Source of the DNA: Blautia faecicola
GTDB lineage: Bacteria > Bacillota > Clostridia > Lachnospirales > Lachnospiraceae
NCBI RefSeq assembly: GCF_004123145.1
Contig: NZ_SDKC01000001.1
Coordinates: 2,947,501-3,011,500 of the forward strand
Length of the DNA: 64,000 nucleotides
Direction: 5' to 3'
Made by a program: the position numbers and the translations under genes. How positions within the stretch are numbered: the stretch's first letter is position 1; each line of letters begins with the position of its first letter. Positions 1 through 10,568 of the stretch are shown here, in pieces. The notes under the pieces were generated by a model, which was not told the origin of the DNA, did no database searches, and saw only the letters and a list, made by a program, of their open reading frames with translations.

Positions 1-44
1 TCATCTGGCTTTTTCTCTTGTTCCTTATCAACCCAAAACCGCAT
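1..44 (-). CDS. qatC: Probable qatC, 5' end only (cut by window edge)
   Basis: Fourteen codons (MRFWVDKEQEKKPD) read from an ATG at 44 that lies two bases past the qatB stop, and the frame stays open to the window edge. In the described Qat anti-phage system, gene order is qatA-qatB-qatC-qatD, with QatC a QueC-like protein, so position and spacing suggest qatC. The visible residues alone do not identify the family; the call is positional inference. Confidence 0.45.
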   Translation of the reverse strand, partial: MRFWVDKEQEKKPD

Positions 45-46
45 TC

Positions 47-730
47 CTAATCCTCCCCATAATACTTTTCAAACACAGATAACGCATCTCTTAATGCATC
101 TTCTACTACTTGTGCTGTTCCCATATTAGAAAAATCAACTGTTCTCAAATTATCCAAGTTTAAATCACCATCAATGCTATTTTCTATATATTCATGCATG
201 TCATTTAAAATTTCGGATGTTTGTGCCGGTGTTTTTCCTTTTGATATTTTTTCTTCATATCGAAAGTCAAAATTTTCTTTTATGTATTCCTTCAACATTT
301 CTTTTAACAGTACATCAACTGAAACATTCCCTATATCTGCAATATCTTCAATTTCCAAATTATCCATAGCCTGTGACAATGCATCTGCTGCCATATTATC
401 TTCTACCGATGCTCCAGAATTTGTAAATTCATGCAGTAATTCTGTCCAAACAACTTCTGACGGCTTTCCTACAAGGTCTTCCCTATTATATTCACGCAAT
501 GCATTGTCCAGTCCACCCGATGCAACTTTTTGTGCAAAACCTAAAGTTCTTGCAGCTGCTGATTGGAAACTACCACCTGTCGACATGTCTGTTTTCATTG
601 CTGTAGCATATTTACTAGCAGCTTTTGCTTTCGAATCATAATCTCTATTATTTATAAATGACGTCACTGCTCTTTTCGCTTTTGACCAATGCAGTGTTGT
701 TGGTGCTATATATCCTTTCGATGTACCCAT
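47..730 (-). CDS. qatB: QatB-like protein of a Qat anti-phage system
   Basis: A 227-residue protein starting MGTSKGY, an N-terminus I associate with QatB proteins. The rest is mostly helical and acidic toward the C-terminus, with no signal peptide or membrane segment. QatB has no established enzymatic role; it is required with QatA, QatC and QatD for phage defence. The ATG at 730 has a GAGG ribosome site and begins one base after the qatA stop, and the stop at 47 sits two bases before the next start, so the genes are translationally linked. The family call rests on N-terminus, size and the adjacent KAP NTPase; a profile search was not possible. Confidence 0.7.
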   Translation of the reverse strand: MGTSKGYIAPTTLHWSKAKRAVTSFINNRDYDSKAKAASKYATAMKTDMSTGGSFQSAAARTLGFAQKVASGGLDNALREYNREDLVGKPSEVVWTELLHEFTNSGASVEDNMAADALSQAMDNLEIEDIADIGNVSVDVLLKEMLKEYIKENFDFRYEEKISKGKTPAQTSEILNDMHEYIENSIDGDLNLDNLRTVDFSNMGTAQVVEDALRDALSVFEKYYGED

Positions 731-731
731 A

Positions 732-2576
732 TTAGCTTTTCCTCTGTTCTTTTATTTCTGTAATCTGCTCATCTGTTAACGTTCCTTTTTTTACCATTAT
801 TTCTAATACAGTATTCATACTTCCTGTATCACTATTATACATTGTTCTTAATGCAGCCATATCACCCGCTTTTATTGTGACTGTTGATTTTCCAATTGCC
901 TCCACTATTTTTCCTTTATACGTATCAAAATTCAAAAATAAATCTCTTATAATAAAAAATTTCATTTCGCCTTTTTCGATCTTAGGTATAATAATCTTAA
1001 ATGTATCTGCAACTTCTTCTGCATTTAATTCTTTCATATCTTTTATAATAGCCGCCATTTGGCCAGCTTTAGATCGTCCAATTCTTTCCAAAATTTCTTT
1101 CGTATTTTTACTGAATCCAGATTCATCAATGCTAGAACTTTTCAGATTTTCTCTTGTTAAATAAAAATATTTTTCTAAACGATATTTTTCCAAGTCAACA
1201 GGTTTACATTCTATCCACTTTTTCATTTGTGCCGTATTCCACGGATTTTGACTATCCATATTTCCTTCCTGGAATTCTGTACGAATTTGCTTGAATTTTT
1301 TATTTTCAGTATCAAATTCTTTACTCCATTCATTTAGCTGTATAAACAAGTCATTATCCAATTTTTGTAACACTAACAACTTCGCCAAAATAGAAATATC
1401 AATTTCATCACCATAATAAATTTTTGCCAACTGGCGTTTAGTAATAAATGTATTCAGAAAGCGTTTTGCCTGACGTGGATTCCCTTTCAGCGTAGAAGCA
1501 ACAATTTCTCTTATTTCATCAATAATCTTTGCCGTTTCATTAAAAGCTGACTTATCCCCGTCCCTCCAACTCAGGTTTAATTCATCAATCAAATTATTAA
1601 TTTCTTCTAATGTAATTACATCGCCAGAAACTATCATTTTTTCTTCAAATATTTTAGCTATTAGGCGACTAAAACTTTCCTGTTCCAAATAACTTTGTGC
1701 AACCAGTAATAATAGATAATTTTGTATGTCCTTTGCAGATAACTCTGGAATATATATCGGCAATTGAATAATTTTTTCAATATATTCTTTGTCTAGTTCT
1801 ACATCAAAACCATTCATCGGTGGATACTTTTCACGAATGGAATACTTTATAACATTTTCATCCGCAGCAATAATAAATGTTGTCCTATCAACAGCTAAAA
1901 ACAACTTAATCACTTCCAATATTTCAATTATTCGTTCTGGGCGGCATCTGTCCAAATCATCTACCATTACAACTATATTTTCGATATTGTCATTTTTCAG
2001 CGCATCTGAAAACTCTTCTCTAAATTTTCTTATATTATTTATTGTACTTTCATCGGTCGAGTCATCTTCATCTTTCCAATATTCATCTTTCAACGATTGA
2101 ATTGAATCTGCTGCATTTTTGACAGTATTCCCTATTTCTTCTGCACTTCCAGTTACGTTTAATAACATAGGTAATGGATTTCCTGTTGCTACACTTGCAA
2201 CTACCGGTGCAAGTGTAGATACGGCTTTCGTTCCTAATTTAAACCAATTTACTCTTTTAATTAATTTTCCAAATTTCTTTTTTACCTCTGCAGGAACTTC
2301 TTCTTTTAGTTCCTGCAATAAGGCCTCCATAATTGCAGTTTTCGCATCATCATATGATTCAAACATCCATGCATTAATGGTCACACAAATAATACCTTCT
2401 TGATTTTCAAGTTTTTTATCTATTAACTTCAATAAAGTGGATTTTCCAGCACCCCATAGTCCAAACACTCCAATTGTCAATGGGTTATATTCTTTATTTT
2501 TAGCAATATCTGCAATTATTCTTGCATATGGTTCATAAAATAGAATATCAATATCTGACGCATTATCTAGCCACAT
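732..2576 (-). CDS. qatA: KAP-family P-loop NTPase, QatA-like
   Basis: A 614-residue KAP P-loop ATPase. Walker A (GLWGAGKST) is near residues 39-47 and a Walker B-type acidic stretch (NIVVMVDDLDRC) lies near residue 205, typical of KAP NTPases, followed by a helical lid region with a GNPRQAKRFLN motif. I place the start at ATG 2576 (MWLDNASD) because a GGGAGGG site lies five bases before it; a longer GTG frame from 2600 has no such site. A KAP NTPase followed directly by a QatB-like gene is the signature of the Qat defence system. It follows hsdR by 50 bases and is probably transcribed with the restriction genes. Confidence 0.8.
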   Translation of the reverse strand: MWLDNASDIDILFYEPYARIIADIAKNKEYNPLTIGVFGLWGAGKSTLLKLIDKKLENQEGIICVTINAWMFESYDDAKTAIMEALLQELKEEVPAEVKKKFGKLIKRVNWFKLGTKAVSTLAPVVASVATGNPLPMLLNVTGSAEEIGNTVKNAADSIQSLKDEYWKDEDDSTDESTINNIRKFREEFSDALKNDNIENIVVMVDDLDRCRPERIIEILEVIKLFLAVDRTTFIIAADENVIKYSIREKYPPMNGFDVELDKEYIEKIIQLPIYIPELSAKDIQNYLLLLVAQSYLEQESFSRLIAKIFEEKMIVSGDVITLEEINNLIDELNLSWRDGDKSAFNETAKIIDEIREIVASTLKGNPRQAKRFLNTFITKRQLAKIYYGDEIDISILAKLLVLQKLDNDLFIQLNEWSKEFDTENKKFKQIRTEFQEGNMDSQNPWNTAQMKKWIECKPVDLEKYRLEKYFYLTRENLKSSSIDESGFSKNTKEILERIGRSKAGQMAAIIKDMKELNAEEVADTFKIIIPKIEKGEMKFFIIRDLFLNFDTYKGKIVEAIGKSTVTIKAGDMAALRTMYNSDTGSMNTVLEIMVKKGTLTDEQITEIKEQRKS

Positions 2577-2626
2577 AAAAACCCTCCCTTGTTTTGACAC
2601 AATTTTATAACATCATATTTTCTTCA

Positions 2627-5600
2627 CTATTTTCCATATTTAACTGGTTCTTCCGCTACCATTTGCACTTGCTCATCTCTCTCAATTTTCCGGTAATCCA
2701 CAGTCTTTTTAGAACGCATTTCCCTGTAAATCACTCCCGCCAGTGCACTCATTACAGCATCATACTTACTTTTGTCCTCAAATAGAGAACCATAGCTGTC
2801 CTGCGCTTCCATATAACTTTCCATTGCTGCATTTCCAAAAGCAGAAGGAAAAATGCTTTCCGTAAAAATTCTTGGATCTGAAGTACGTGCAGAACTTGCC
2901 AGTCTATCATCAGCAATCAGCTTATCGTGTAACGCACCAAGCATCACCCGATCTCCATCCGTGAACTGCCCTTTATACTTCTCGTTAATCTTATCCAAGA
3001 TTTCATCCAATGTGCTTTTCTGTCGGATCCCCTGTGCCCCCTGCTTTTTAGATGGAACATACTGCCCGTCAACTTTTTCCAGTTTTATTGCACCCTCAAA
3101 AGTCTTCTGCAATTTATAGTATTCCAATTTCAGCTTTCCATCTAAATCAATCGGTTCTTCCTTTTCTTCTGGCAAGAGTCCAATTAAATAGCTAAGGAAG
3201 AGATATTCCTTATGCATATCAGCGTCAAACATACGAACTACTTGTGTTATATAACTATACCATCGTAATAATTTTCTTACCTGTCTTCTGAATTGATACC
3301 GTTCTTCTGGGTTTTTCAAATTATATCTGTCCGCTACCGGTTTTAATACACTTGTCATTTTTCCCATTGCAGTTGTATCCTGCTTACCAGGATGATTCCA
3401 TATATCAATAAATGCCTTGATATCATTCTCATTATAAATTGCATAATCCAAAAGTTCTTTTTCTGTCTGATAAATCAAATCTACATTTACTTCCTGCTCA
3501 AGGCTTGTCTCCTGATAAAATGGCTGAAATGCTTCCAGAATATCCTCTTTTTTGTTTGCAAAATCCAACACAAATGTGTCCACCTTTCCAGGGCATGTTC
3601 GATTCAAACGCGATAATGTCTGCACTGCTTTCACATTTTTCAATTTTTTGTCAACAATCATTGTATGTAACAATGGTTCATCAAAACCAGTCTGATATTT
3701 TTCCGCTACTACCAGAACATTAAAATTATCGTGGAATTCTTCCTTTGTCTGACTTTCTGATATATGGCTTCCATCTTTCCTTACGTTCAGCCCGGCTTCT
3801 GTATACTCTTCATCTCCATCCTGCACCGTTCCGGAAAATGCAGCCAAAATATCCATATCTACATAATGTTGTTCTCTTATATATCTTTTGATTTCATGGA
3901 AATATCGAACTGCTGCCAATCTCGAATCTGTGACAACCATCATTTTTCCTTTTCCACCGATTTTTTGTTTCGTAGTCTCTCTGAATGTTTCTACGATAAT
4001 CTGTGATTTCTGGCTGATATTATATGGATGTAATTTTTCATATTTCTTTATAATTTTTGTTGCTCTGCTTTCTGGAAGCTCTGGATTTTCCGGCGTGTCT
4101 TTTGCAATTTTGAAACAGGTACTGTAAGTCATATAATTCTGCAAAACATCCAGTATGAACCCTTCTTCTATCGCCTGTCTCATGCTATAAATATGAAATG
4201 GATGGAAACTTCCATCTGTCCATTGACTTCCAAACATCTCCAATGTTGCTGGTTTCGGAGTTGCAGTAAATGCAAAAAAGGATAAATTTGGATGTTTCCC
4301 ATGTGTCAGCATCTCCTGCACAAGTTTATCATTTCTGTCTATTTCATCTTCTGCTTTTCCTTCTATTTCTGCATATTCTCGCAATGCTGCTTCTGTATCA
4401 GCCAACGCCGCTTTCAGTTTCATTGCAGAACTTCCCGTCTGTGAAGAATGAGCTTCATCTACAATAATCGCAAAGTTTCTTCCGGCAACCTTATCTACTT
4501 CCTGATAAATCACCGGGAATTTCTGTAATGTTGTTACAATAATTCTTGCACCGTTATTGATGGCGTCTCTTAAATCTTTTGAGTTCTTTTTATCATCAAT
4601 TGTCTCTACCGACCCTATCGTGTGATCAAACCCTGAAATGGTTTCCTGTAACTGTTCATCTAACACGGTTCGGTCTGTAACTACAACCACACTGCTGAAA
4701 ACAGATTCATCATTCGAATCATGTAAGGAAGCCAGTCTATACGCTGTCCAGGCAATAGAATTGGATTTTCCAGAACCTGCACTATGTTGAATCAGATAAT
4801 TACGACCTGCACCTTCTTTTTTCACATCTGCAATTAATTTACGTACAACATCCAATTGATGATATCTTGGGAAAATCAATCTTTTCTTCTTCGTGACCTG
4901 CTCTGATCCGTCAGGCATTTGTTTCTTTTCTTCCTTTACCTGCAGATGAATAAACTTTTGGATAATATCCATCATACTATCTTTCTGGAATACATACTCC
5001 CAGAAATATGATGTCGGATATCCGTCTGGATTCGCAGGATTTCCCTTACCGCCATCATTTCCTGCACCGTTCGATCCCTGATTGAACGGAAGAAAATATG
5101 TATTTTTTCCTTCCAACCGTGTTGTCATCCAAACTTCCAACTGATCAATACAAAAATATCCTAAGATTCTCTTATTGAACTGAAAACATATTTCTCTTGG
5201 GTCACGATCATACATCCACTGACGCTTAGCATTATCAACGTTTTGTCCTGTATACTGATTCTTTAATTCAAGGGCAAATACCGGAATCCCATTTACCGAC
5301 AGAACCATATCAACAGAATTATGTATATCACTGGAATAAAACCATTGTCTGTTGCAAGTAATCTCATTCTTTTCGTACAGTGCCTCCGCTGTTTGATTCA
5401 GGCCTGATTCTGGTTTAAAATAACATACTTTGAACGGAATACCTCTATGTTTAAATCCGTGCCGCAGTACAGAAATGAGCCCATCCATATCACATGCATT
5501 GTTGAAAGCAAGGCAGAATTTTCGTTCTGGATCCACTTTATTCTGCAATAAAAAGCGTTTCCACTCTTTCGGCTGTGTTCTTTGTACAAATCTCAATAGA

Positions 5601-5728
5601 GTATCTTTATAAACGCCAAGCTGTGGATCATACATATCGTTATTATGTGTGTATCCACCTGCCGGTGATAGAAAAAATTCTTCAATATCTGCTTCGAAAC
5701 GTTTCTCTGTTGTAACATCTATACTCAA
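2627..5728 (-). CDS. hsdR: Type I restriction endonuclease subunit R
   Basis: A 1033-residue HsdR: the ATP-dependent translocase and nuclease subunit of a type I system. The N-terminal nuclease domain shows the D...ExK pattern (DMVLSVNG ... ALELKN) near residues 138-154. The SF2 helicase core follows, with GSGKS, DEAH in IVDEAHSSQ, and [11 protein letters not shown]-terminal helical region for M/S binding completes it. The start is TTG at 5728, with GGAGG ten bases upstream, overlapping the hsdS stop by four bases (TTGA), so it is coupled to hsdS. Length and motif order are normal and it looks intact. Confidence 0.93.
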   Translation of the reverse strand: MSIDVTTEKRFEADIEEFFLSPAGGYTHNNDMYDPQLGVYKDTLLRFVQRTQPKEWKRFLLQNKVDPERKFCLAFNNACDMDGLISVLRHGFKHRGIPFKVCYFKPESGLNQTAEALYEKNEITCNRQWFYSSDIHNSVDMVLSVNGIPVFALELKNQYTGQNVDNAKRQWMYDRDPREICFQFNKRILGYFCIDQLEVWMTTRLEGKNTYFLPFNQGSNGAGNDGGKGNPANPDGYPTSYFWEYVFQKDSMMDIIQKFIHLQVKEEKKQMPDGSEQVTKKKRLIFPRYHQLDVVRKLIADVKKEGAGRNYLIQHSAGSGKSNSIAWTAYRLASLHDSNDESVFSSVVVVTDRTVLDEQLQETISGFDHTIGSVETIDDKKNSKDLRDAINNGARIIVTTLQKFPVIYQEVDKVAGRNFAIIVDEAHSSQTGSSAMKLKAALADTEAALREYAEIEGKAEDEIDRNDKLVQEMLTHGKHPNLSFFAFTATPKPATLEMFGSQWTDGSFHPFHIYSMRQAIEEGFILDVLQNYMTYSTCFKIAKDTPENPELPESRATKIIKKYEKLHPYNISQKSQIIVETFRETTKQKIGGKGKMMVVTDSRLAAVRYFHEIKRYIREQHYVDMDILAAFSGTVQDGDEEYTEAGLNVRKDGSHISESQTKEEFHDNFNVLVVAEKYQTGFDEPLLHTMIVDKKLKNVKAVQTLSRLNRTCPGKVDTFVLDFANKKEDILEAFQPFYQETSLEQEVNVDLIYQTEKELLDYAIYNENDIKAFIDIWNHPGKQDTTAMGKMTSVLKPVADRYNLKNPEERYQFRRQVRKLLRWYSYITQVVRMFDADMHKEYLFLSYLIGLLPEEKEEPIDLDGKLKLEYYKLQKTFEGAIKLEKVDGQYVPSKKQGAQGIRQKSTLDEILDKINEKYKGQFTDGDRVMLGALHDKLIADDRLASSARTSDPRIFTESIFPSAFGNAAMESYMEAQDSYGSLFEDKSKYDAVMSALAGVIYREMRSKKTVDYRKIERDEQVQMVAEEPVKYGK

Positions 5729-6963
5729 AACTCTGGCACCTCCTTTTTTCCTGTGACATACTCATAAATCAAGGATTTTTTGTAATTTTCAAGTTCAACT
5801 AAAAACTGTTCTTTTTTCTGGATAATCTTATCCATTTCAAAAATTTTCCTGTTAAGATAAGAAGCAATTTCTATCTGTTCATCCCATGGCGGAATAGGGA
5901 ATAATATAGAGAAAAACTGTTCAGGATATAGTCTCAATCTAGATGCTGTAATACCTGTTGAATAGGACGCATAAGTTGCAATCAACGGTGGAATTCTCAG
6001 AAGATACTCTAAATAATCCGATACATATTCATTATTCCGTTGGCGATAAGTATTGTATGAAGGACTTATCACTCCTTCATACTTTGAAACGCCAATTGCA
6101 CCTTGCCACATCCACATTGTATTTGCTGCAAGATCCCCTTTGTGACAGATTTTGTAACCTACTAAAGATTCAGACATGAACATATTTACGTTTTTCTCAC
6201 TCCTCGGTGTAATGCCTGTAATATGAGAAACCGTCAGCAGTTCTTCTGCTCCGGTATTTGAAATCTCCTTTGTCTCTATAAAAATGTTCTTTCCCCTCTC
6301 TACACGCCAGTCATCCGGGATATGTGTGAGCCAACTAATGCCACTATCTTTCATGAGCCGCTCTTGGCGAACACCTTTTGTAACAGCTTGGGTAATAACT
6401 GCCTGCTTCAACTTCTTATATTCTTCAATGCTATTGCGAGTCTTTTCAAGGACAGCATCAATATGAGCACATTTTTCATCAAGAAACGAAACTATACGTT
6501 CCTGCTCTTCAGCAGACGGCCATGCTATAACCTGTTTATTCCACAACGACGCTGACCATGTTGCAAGACTTACTGAATCCACTACTACTGACGCTATACT
6601 ACATTGTAATCCGTATTGTACAAATCGCTTATTTACACTTGCATTCATAGTCACCCTTATAATATGGTCTGTATAGCAAGCATTTGGATACGGTATATAA
6701 ATATAGGGTGTACCATTTCTAGCTAATAATAAATCATTTTCACTTGTATATTTCCATTCTGGGAAATCCTCATAGTTTGTCCTAATAGGATTTATTCCAG
6801 CGGTATAGAATAATCTGTCAGTTGGTTCATTAGACCAAAAATTTTTATCAATTCCTTCTCCTGTATTCATACCACCATGCAAATACTTAAATTTAATAGT
6901 ATTCCACGGCATAGGAATACTTCCTATCCAATCAATACCTGACTCTTTCATCTTTCTACTCAT
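5725..6963 (-). CDS. hsdS: Type I restriction specificity subunit S
   Basis: A 412-residue specificity subunit with two target recognition domains, each opened by the usual motif ([15 protein letters not shown] near residue 6; [15 protein letters not shown] near residue 205) and each followed by a conserved helical spacer ([27 protein letters not shown]). I use ATG 6963 (MSRKMKESG) with a GGGGAG site, rather than an upstream frame that would run 70 bases into hsdM. It sets the target sequence for both methylation and cleavage. It lies one base after hsdM and overlaps hsdR. Confidence 0.92.
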   Translation of the reverse strand: MSRKMKESGIDWIGSIPMPWNTIKFKYLHGGMNTGEGIDKNFWSNEPTDRLFYTAGINPIRTNYEDFPEWKYTSENDLLLARNGTPYIYIPYPNACYTDHIIRVTMNASVNKRFVQYGLQCSIASVVVDSVSLATWSASLWNKQVIAWPSAEEQERIVSFLDEKCAHIDAVLEKTRNSIEEYKKLKQAVITQAVTKGVRQERLMKDSGISWLTHIPDDWRVERGKNIFIETKEISNTGAEELLTVSHITGITPRSEKNVNMFMSESLVGYKICHKGDLAANTMWMWQGAIGVSKYEGVISPSYNTYRQRNNEYVSDYLEYLLRIPPLIATYASYSTGITASRLRLYPEQFFSILFPIPPWDEQIEIASYLNRKIFEMDKIIQKKEQFLVELENYKKSLIYEYVTGKKEVPEF

Positions 6964-6964
6964 A

Positions 6965-8725
6965 TCATTTCTCCCCAAACAAAGCATCCAAACTGCTCTG
7001 AATATCCAACTCCAATTCATGTAAGCGTACCGCAATTTCTTCTACTGGTTCCGGTGCCTGATATTCATAAAAGTACCTTGTCATTGGAATCTCGTATCCT
7101 TTTTTCGTTTTCTTTTCATCTATCCATGCTTCTGGTGCATATGGTAATACTTCTCTCTTGAAATATTCCTCAATCTCTTCTGTCAGCGGTACCTTTTCCG
7201 TATCACGCAGGGACACATCTGCCACTGGTTTTCCCTTCTTTAATATGATTTCGCCATTTTCATCTTTCTGTGGCTGTTCTACTACAATCTTCTGATATCC
7301 AAATTCCTCTGTATCAAAAATCTTACTCTGACAGTAAATACCATCTTTCTCGCCATATATAGTTCCATTTTCAAATGCACCATATGCCTTTACAATCAGA
7401 TCACGGCATTTATCAGTAATGTCATTTCTTTTTGTTCCGATACTTTTTCTTCTTGCTTCAAAACAATGCGAAGCATCAATCAACTGTACTTTTCCAGCTC
7501 TGTGTATTGGTTTGTCTTTAGAACAAATCCAAATATACGTGCTGATACCAGTATTCATAAACATATCTGTACCTAACTGCACAATCGCATCCAACCAGTC
7601 ATTTTCCAGAATATATCTTCTAATCTCTGACGGTCCACTTCCTGCATCTCCTGAAAATAATGGTGATCCATTCTGAATAATAGCCATTTTCCCATTTGGA
7701 GCTAGCTTAGAAAGTCCGTTCAATACAAACAACTGCTGTCCATCTGATATCTTCGGAAGTCCGGGTGCAAATCTTCCCAATTCACCTTTTTTCGCTTCTG
7801 CTTCTACTGCTGCTTTTTCTCTTTTCCAGTCAATTCCGAATGGTGGATTTGAAATAATATACTGAAACTGATATCCGCTAAACTGATCTTCAGATAGGGT
7901 ATCTCCAAATCTCATATTATTTGGATCACCCCCACGAATCATCATATCCGCTTTTGCAATCGCAAATGTAGAGGGATTAAACTCCTGACCAAAGCAGGTA
8001 ACTCCAATCTCCGTGTTTAGTTCCTGAATTCTTTCTTCCATGCAGCTAAGCATCTGAGATGTTCCCATCGCCATATCATACACTGTTACATTTCCACCCT
8101 TACTCAGATCTGCATCTGATAAAAGTAAATCCGTCATTAAATAGATAATATCTCTACTGGTAAAATGTGCCCCGGCCTCTTCACCAAAAGATTCGGAGAA
8201 TCGTTTTACTAAATCTTCAAAAATATATCCACAGTCTACTGCACTGATTTTATCTGGTCCCAGATATCCTTTTTGTGAATTAAATTCTTTTATGACAAGA
8301 TACAAGGTATTACTTTCTACCATTCTGCGGATAATGTTATCAAAATCAAACTTTGCCAGCACATCCTGAACATTTGCAGAAAATCCATTCAGATAATCTC
8401 GAAAATTTGCTTCGATATTTTCCGGATCAGCTAATAAAGATTCAAATGTATATTTGCTGATGTTATAAAATTGATAACCGGAAGCCTTCGTCAGAAATCC
8501 ATCAATTACAGCAAAATTCTTCACCTTTTCATACTGTTCCAATACTGCTTTGTGTGTCGGTAATAAACAATCATGAAATCTTTTTACTACTGTCATTGGC
8601 AAAATTACCAATCCATATTCATGCGGTTTAAATGGACCACGGAGCATATCTGCTACATTCCAGATCATTGTCGCTTTCTCTGCTATATTAGTTCCAACTA
8701 CATCAAATTTATTATTTTCATCCAT
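6965..8725 (-). CDS. hsdM: Type I restriction methyltransferase subunit M
   Basis: A 586-residue N6-adenine methyltransferase. Motif IV is canonical (SNPPFGIDW near residue 297). The SAM-binding motif I reads DMAMGTSQM rather than the common DPxCGSGG, a variant but recognisable. An N-terminal helical HsdM domain precedes it and a C-terminal tail (PEPVEEIAVRLHELELDI) probably contacts S. ATG 8725 follows the upstream gene's TAA with no intervening base and shares its GGAGG site, so the two genes are translationally coupled. Together with hsdS and hsdR this makes a complete type I system. Confidence 0.93.
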   Translation of the reverse strand: MDENNKFDVVGTNIAEKATMIWNVADMLRGPFKPHEYGLVILPMTVVKRFHDCLLPTHKAVLEQYEKVKNFAVIDGFLTKASGYQFYNISKYTFESLLADPENIEANFRDYLNGFSANVQDVLAKFDFDNIIRRMVESNTLYLVIKEFNSQKGYLGPDKISAVDCGYIFEDLVKRFSESFGEEAGAHFTSRDIIYLMTDLLLSDADLSKGGNVTVYDMAMGTSQMLSCMEERIQELNTEIGVTCFGQEFNPSTFAIAKADMMIRGGDPNNMRFGDTLSEDQFSGYQFQYIISNPPFGIDWKREKAAVEAEAKKGELGRFAPGLPKISDGQQLFVLNGLSKLAPNGKMAIIQNGSPLFSGDAGSGPSEIRRYILENDWLDAIVQLGTDMFMNTGISTYIWICSKDKPIHRAGKVQLIDASHCFEARRKSIGTKRNDITDKCRDLIVKAYGAFENGTIYGEKDGIYCQSKIFDTEEFGYQKIVVEQPQKDENGEIILKKGKPVADVSLRDTEKVPLTEEIEEYFKREVLPYAPEAWIDEKKTKKGYEIPMTRYFYEYQAPEPVEEIAVRLHELELDIQSSLDALFGEK

Positions 8726-10459
8726 TTATTTTTCCTCCGTATAAATATGTTCTAATTCTGCTGTTGCCTTTTCTAATTTGTATTTCAATTCTTTTATTTC
8801 ATTTATCTTGGCGTAATATTTATCTGCAATTATCTTCTGACTTTTTAAGTCAGGCAATGGAATTGTTATTTTTTTCAATCCTTCAACCGGCAGATTTAAT
8901 AAAGTAGCCCCTACTGCTACTCTAGATAAGGCTGCTTTTCCATTTTCACTTTCCAAATATGCTTTCAAAAAGTAAGGATTTATCTTATCTTCATCTAACT
9001 CAATAACATAAAGATTACCATTTGCTAAAATCTTATTTCCTTCTTTTACGGATGCAATTGCCATTTTTACCGGAGATACATTTTTAGAAATTACGAGACT
9101 TCCATTTTTAATACAATATTTCTCGTATTTAGGATTCATTTCTTTCAAATAAGGAAGATCATCACTAATAATACCATCCTTTATATTTGCCAGCATCAAA
9201 TACTGCATGTTCGTTGGTTCATCAGATACAATTTCATCTAAAATCGTTGCTTTAATCTGTGCTCCTCTTGTTATGTTCTTTATCACAGATTCAAATGCTA
9301 CACCGTTTTTTATGGGCATCTCTTTTTGAAGATATCTTGACGGATTAAGAGTGTATTCATTTTTTGCCACCTCTTCACCCAAAACTAGCTTTGAGTTATC
9401 GTCATCTGTATTCAACAATTCAATAATTTTAGAAATATTTTCATCACTAAGAACATTCTGTCTTCGTCCAACTGAGACCATCTCCGTTGCATCTATCATT
9501 CTTATATTTTTATTATTTCTGCTTAATACCAGTAATGAACAGGCAATTCCAGTATTCGAATACAAATTGGATGGAAGTGCTATCACCGCCTCGACAAATC
9601 CTTTTTTTACAAATTTTTCGCGGATTACTGTATTGATTCCTCCGTTCCAAGTCACTCCATTACTCACCGAAACAACCGCTTTTCCATGTTTGTCGAGATG
9701 ATTCATGACATTTATAATAAATACCCAGTCTCCCGCAGTTGCTTTCTGTACTTCCGGTATAATATTATATATCGCTTCTAATTCCTCGTTGTTTCCAATG
9801 CTCTCTTTCACCCTTATCCCCCAAGGATAATCACAGAATATTTTATCAAACATCAAATTGTCATCTATGTCCAGAACTGATTTTTGCTCAATTTTCACCC
9901 GATCAGAAATTAATTCCGTTCTAATTTCTGCTACTTCTTTGACCTCGGTTACAAGCTCTACGCCATAAAACTGTGATTCTGGGTTTCTTTCTATAGCATT
10001 CACTAGAAATATTCCAATTCCACTACAGAAATCTGCTGTTTTATCATTTGAAATTTGAAGTATCTCATTTGCCAACTTTACAACACTCTGTGGGGTTTCG
10101 CATTCTCCCATAAATTTATTTCCTTGCAATGGCCACCACAATACTACTGCTAAAAGTGTTTCTTCTGAATATGCTTCTCCGATTTCTATTGCCACATTCC
10201 ATAAATTTTCAATATTTCCTTTTATGAAACTGACTCTCTCCGGTGAAAAAGTCAGTTCCATATATTTTACTAACTGATATACATCGTTTATCTTATTTTT
10301 TAAAGATAAATACGCTACATACGCTAAGCAAAATCCTCCATACATGGATGTAGATGTATTTCCTAGTCCAAGTTCTCTCATCCTGTTTGAAATATTCCAA
10401 CTAATTTCTTCAACTTTCGAGCCTTCTTTTTCTTTTAACTCTTTAACTGAAATATTCAA
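8726..10459 (-). CDS. M-S fusion: N6-methylase-like domain plus S-type recognition domain
   Basis: A 577-residue protein. The first ~360 residues resemble an HsdM-type methylase: motif I as ADFCSGIGIFL (near residue 142) and motif IV as CDYPWG (near 210) instead of NPPF. From ~385 onward a single S-subunit-like domain appears (RGAQIKATILDEIVSDEP ... LPVEGLKKITIPLPDLKSQ ... coiled-coil tail), resembling half an HsdS. It starts at TTG 10459 with AAAGGAGG eight bases upstream and heads the operon. It may be a second methylase with its own specificity, a modulator of the adjacent hsd system, or an inactive homologue. Function is not established. Confidence 0.75.
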   Translation of the reverse strand: MNISVKELKEKEGSKVEEISWNISNRMRELGLGNTSTSMYGGFCLAYVAYLSLKNKINDVYQLVKYMELTFSPERVSFIKGNIENLWNVAIEIGEAYSEETLLAVVLWWPLQGNKFMGECETPQSVVKLANEILQISNDKTADFCSGIGIFLVNAIERNPESQFYGVELVTEVKEVAEIRTELISDRVKIEQKSVLDIDDNLMFDKIFCDYPWGIRVKESIGNNEELEAIYNIIPEVQKATAGDWVFIINVMNHLDKHGKAVVSVSNGVTWNGGINTVIREKFVKKGFVEAVIALPSNLYSNTGIACSLLVLSRNNKNIRMIDATEMVSVGRRQNVLSDENISKIIELLNTDDDNSKLVLGEEVAKNEYTLNPSRYLQKEMPIKNGVAFESVIKNITRGAQIKATILDEIVSDEPTNMQYLMLANIKDGIISDDLPYLKEMNPKYEKYCIKNGSLVISKNVSPVKMAIASVKEGNKILANGNLYVIELDEDKINPYFLKAYLESENGKAALSRVAVGATLLNLPVEGLKKITIPLPDLKSQKIIADKYYAKINEIKELKYKLEKATAELEHIYTEEK

Positions 10460-10504
10460 CCCTGTTTCCTCCTTTGGTTATTCACAATCAATTTCCTTGT
10501 GTTC

Positions 10505-10548
10505 ACTATAGCATTTGTTTATTTGATTGTCAATAATCAAATTTGATT
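10505..10548 (-). promoter_or_regulatory. Promoter and palindromic operator of the restriction/Qat operon
   Basis: On the minus strand, TTGACA (10533-10528) and TATAGT (10510-10505) are separated by exactly 17 bases. A perfect 14-bp palindrome AATCAAATTTGATT (10535-10548) abuts the -35 box. Its AATCAAA half recurs as TTTGATT at 10522-10528, so three half-sites surround the -35. This suggests repression or controlled expression of the whole defence operon by a dimeric DNA-binding protein. The promoter call is strong; the operator role is inferred. Confidence 0.75.
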
Positions 10549-10568
10549 TTTAATAACCATGACGCGTT

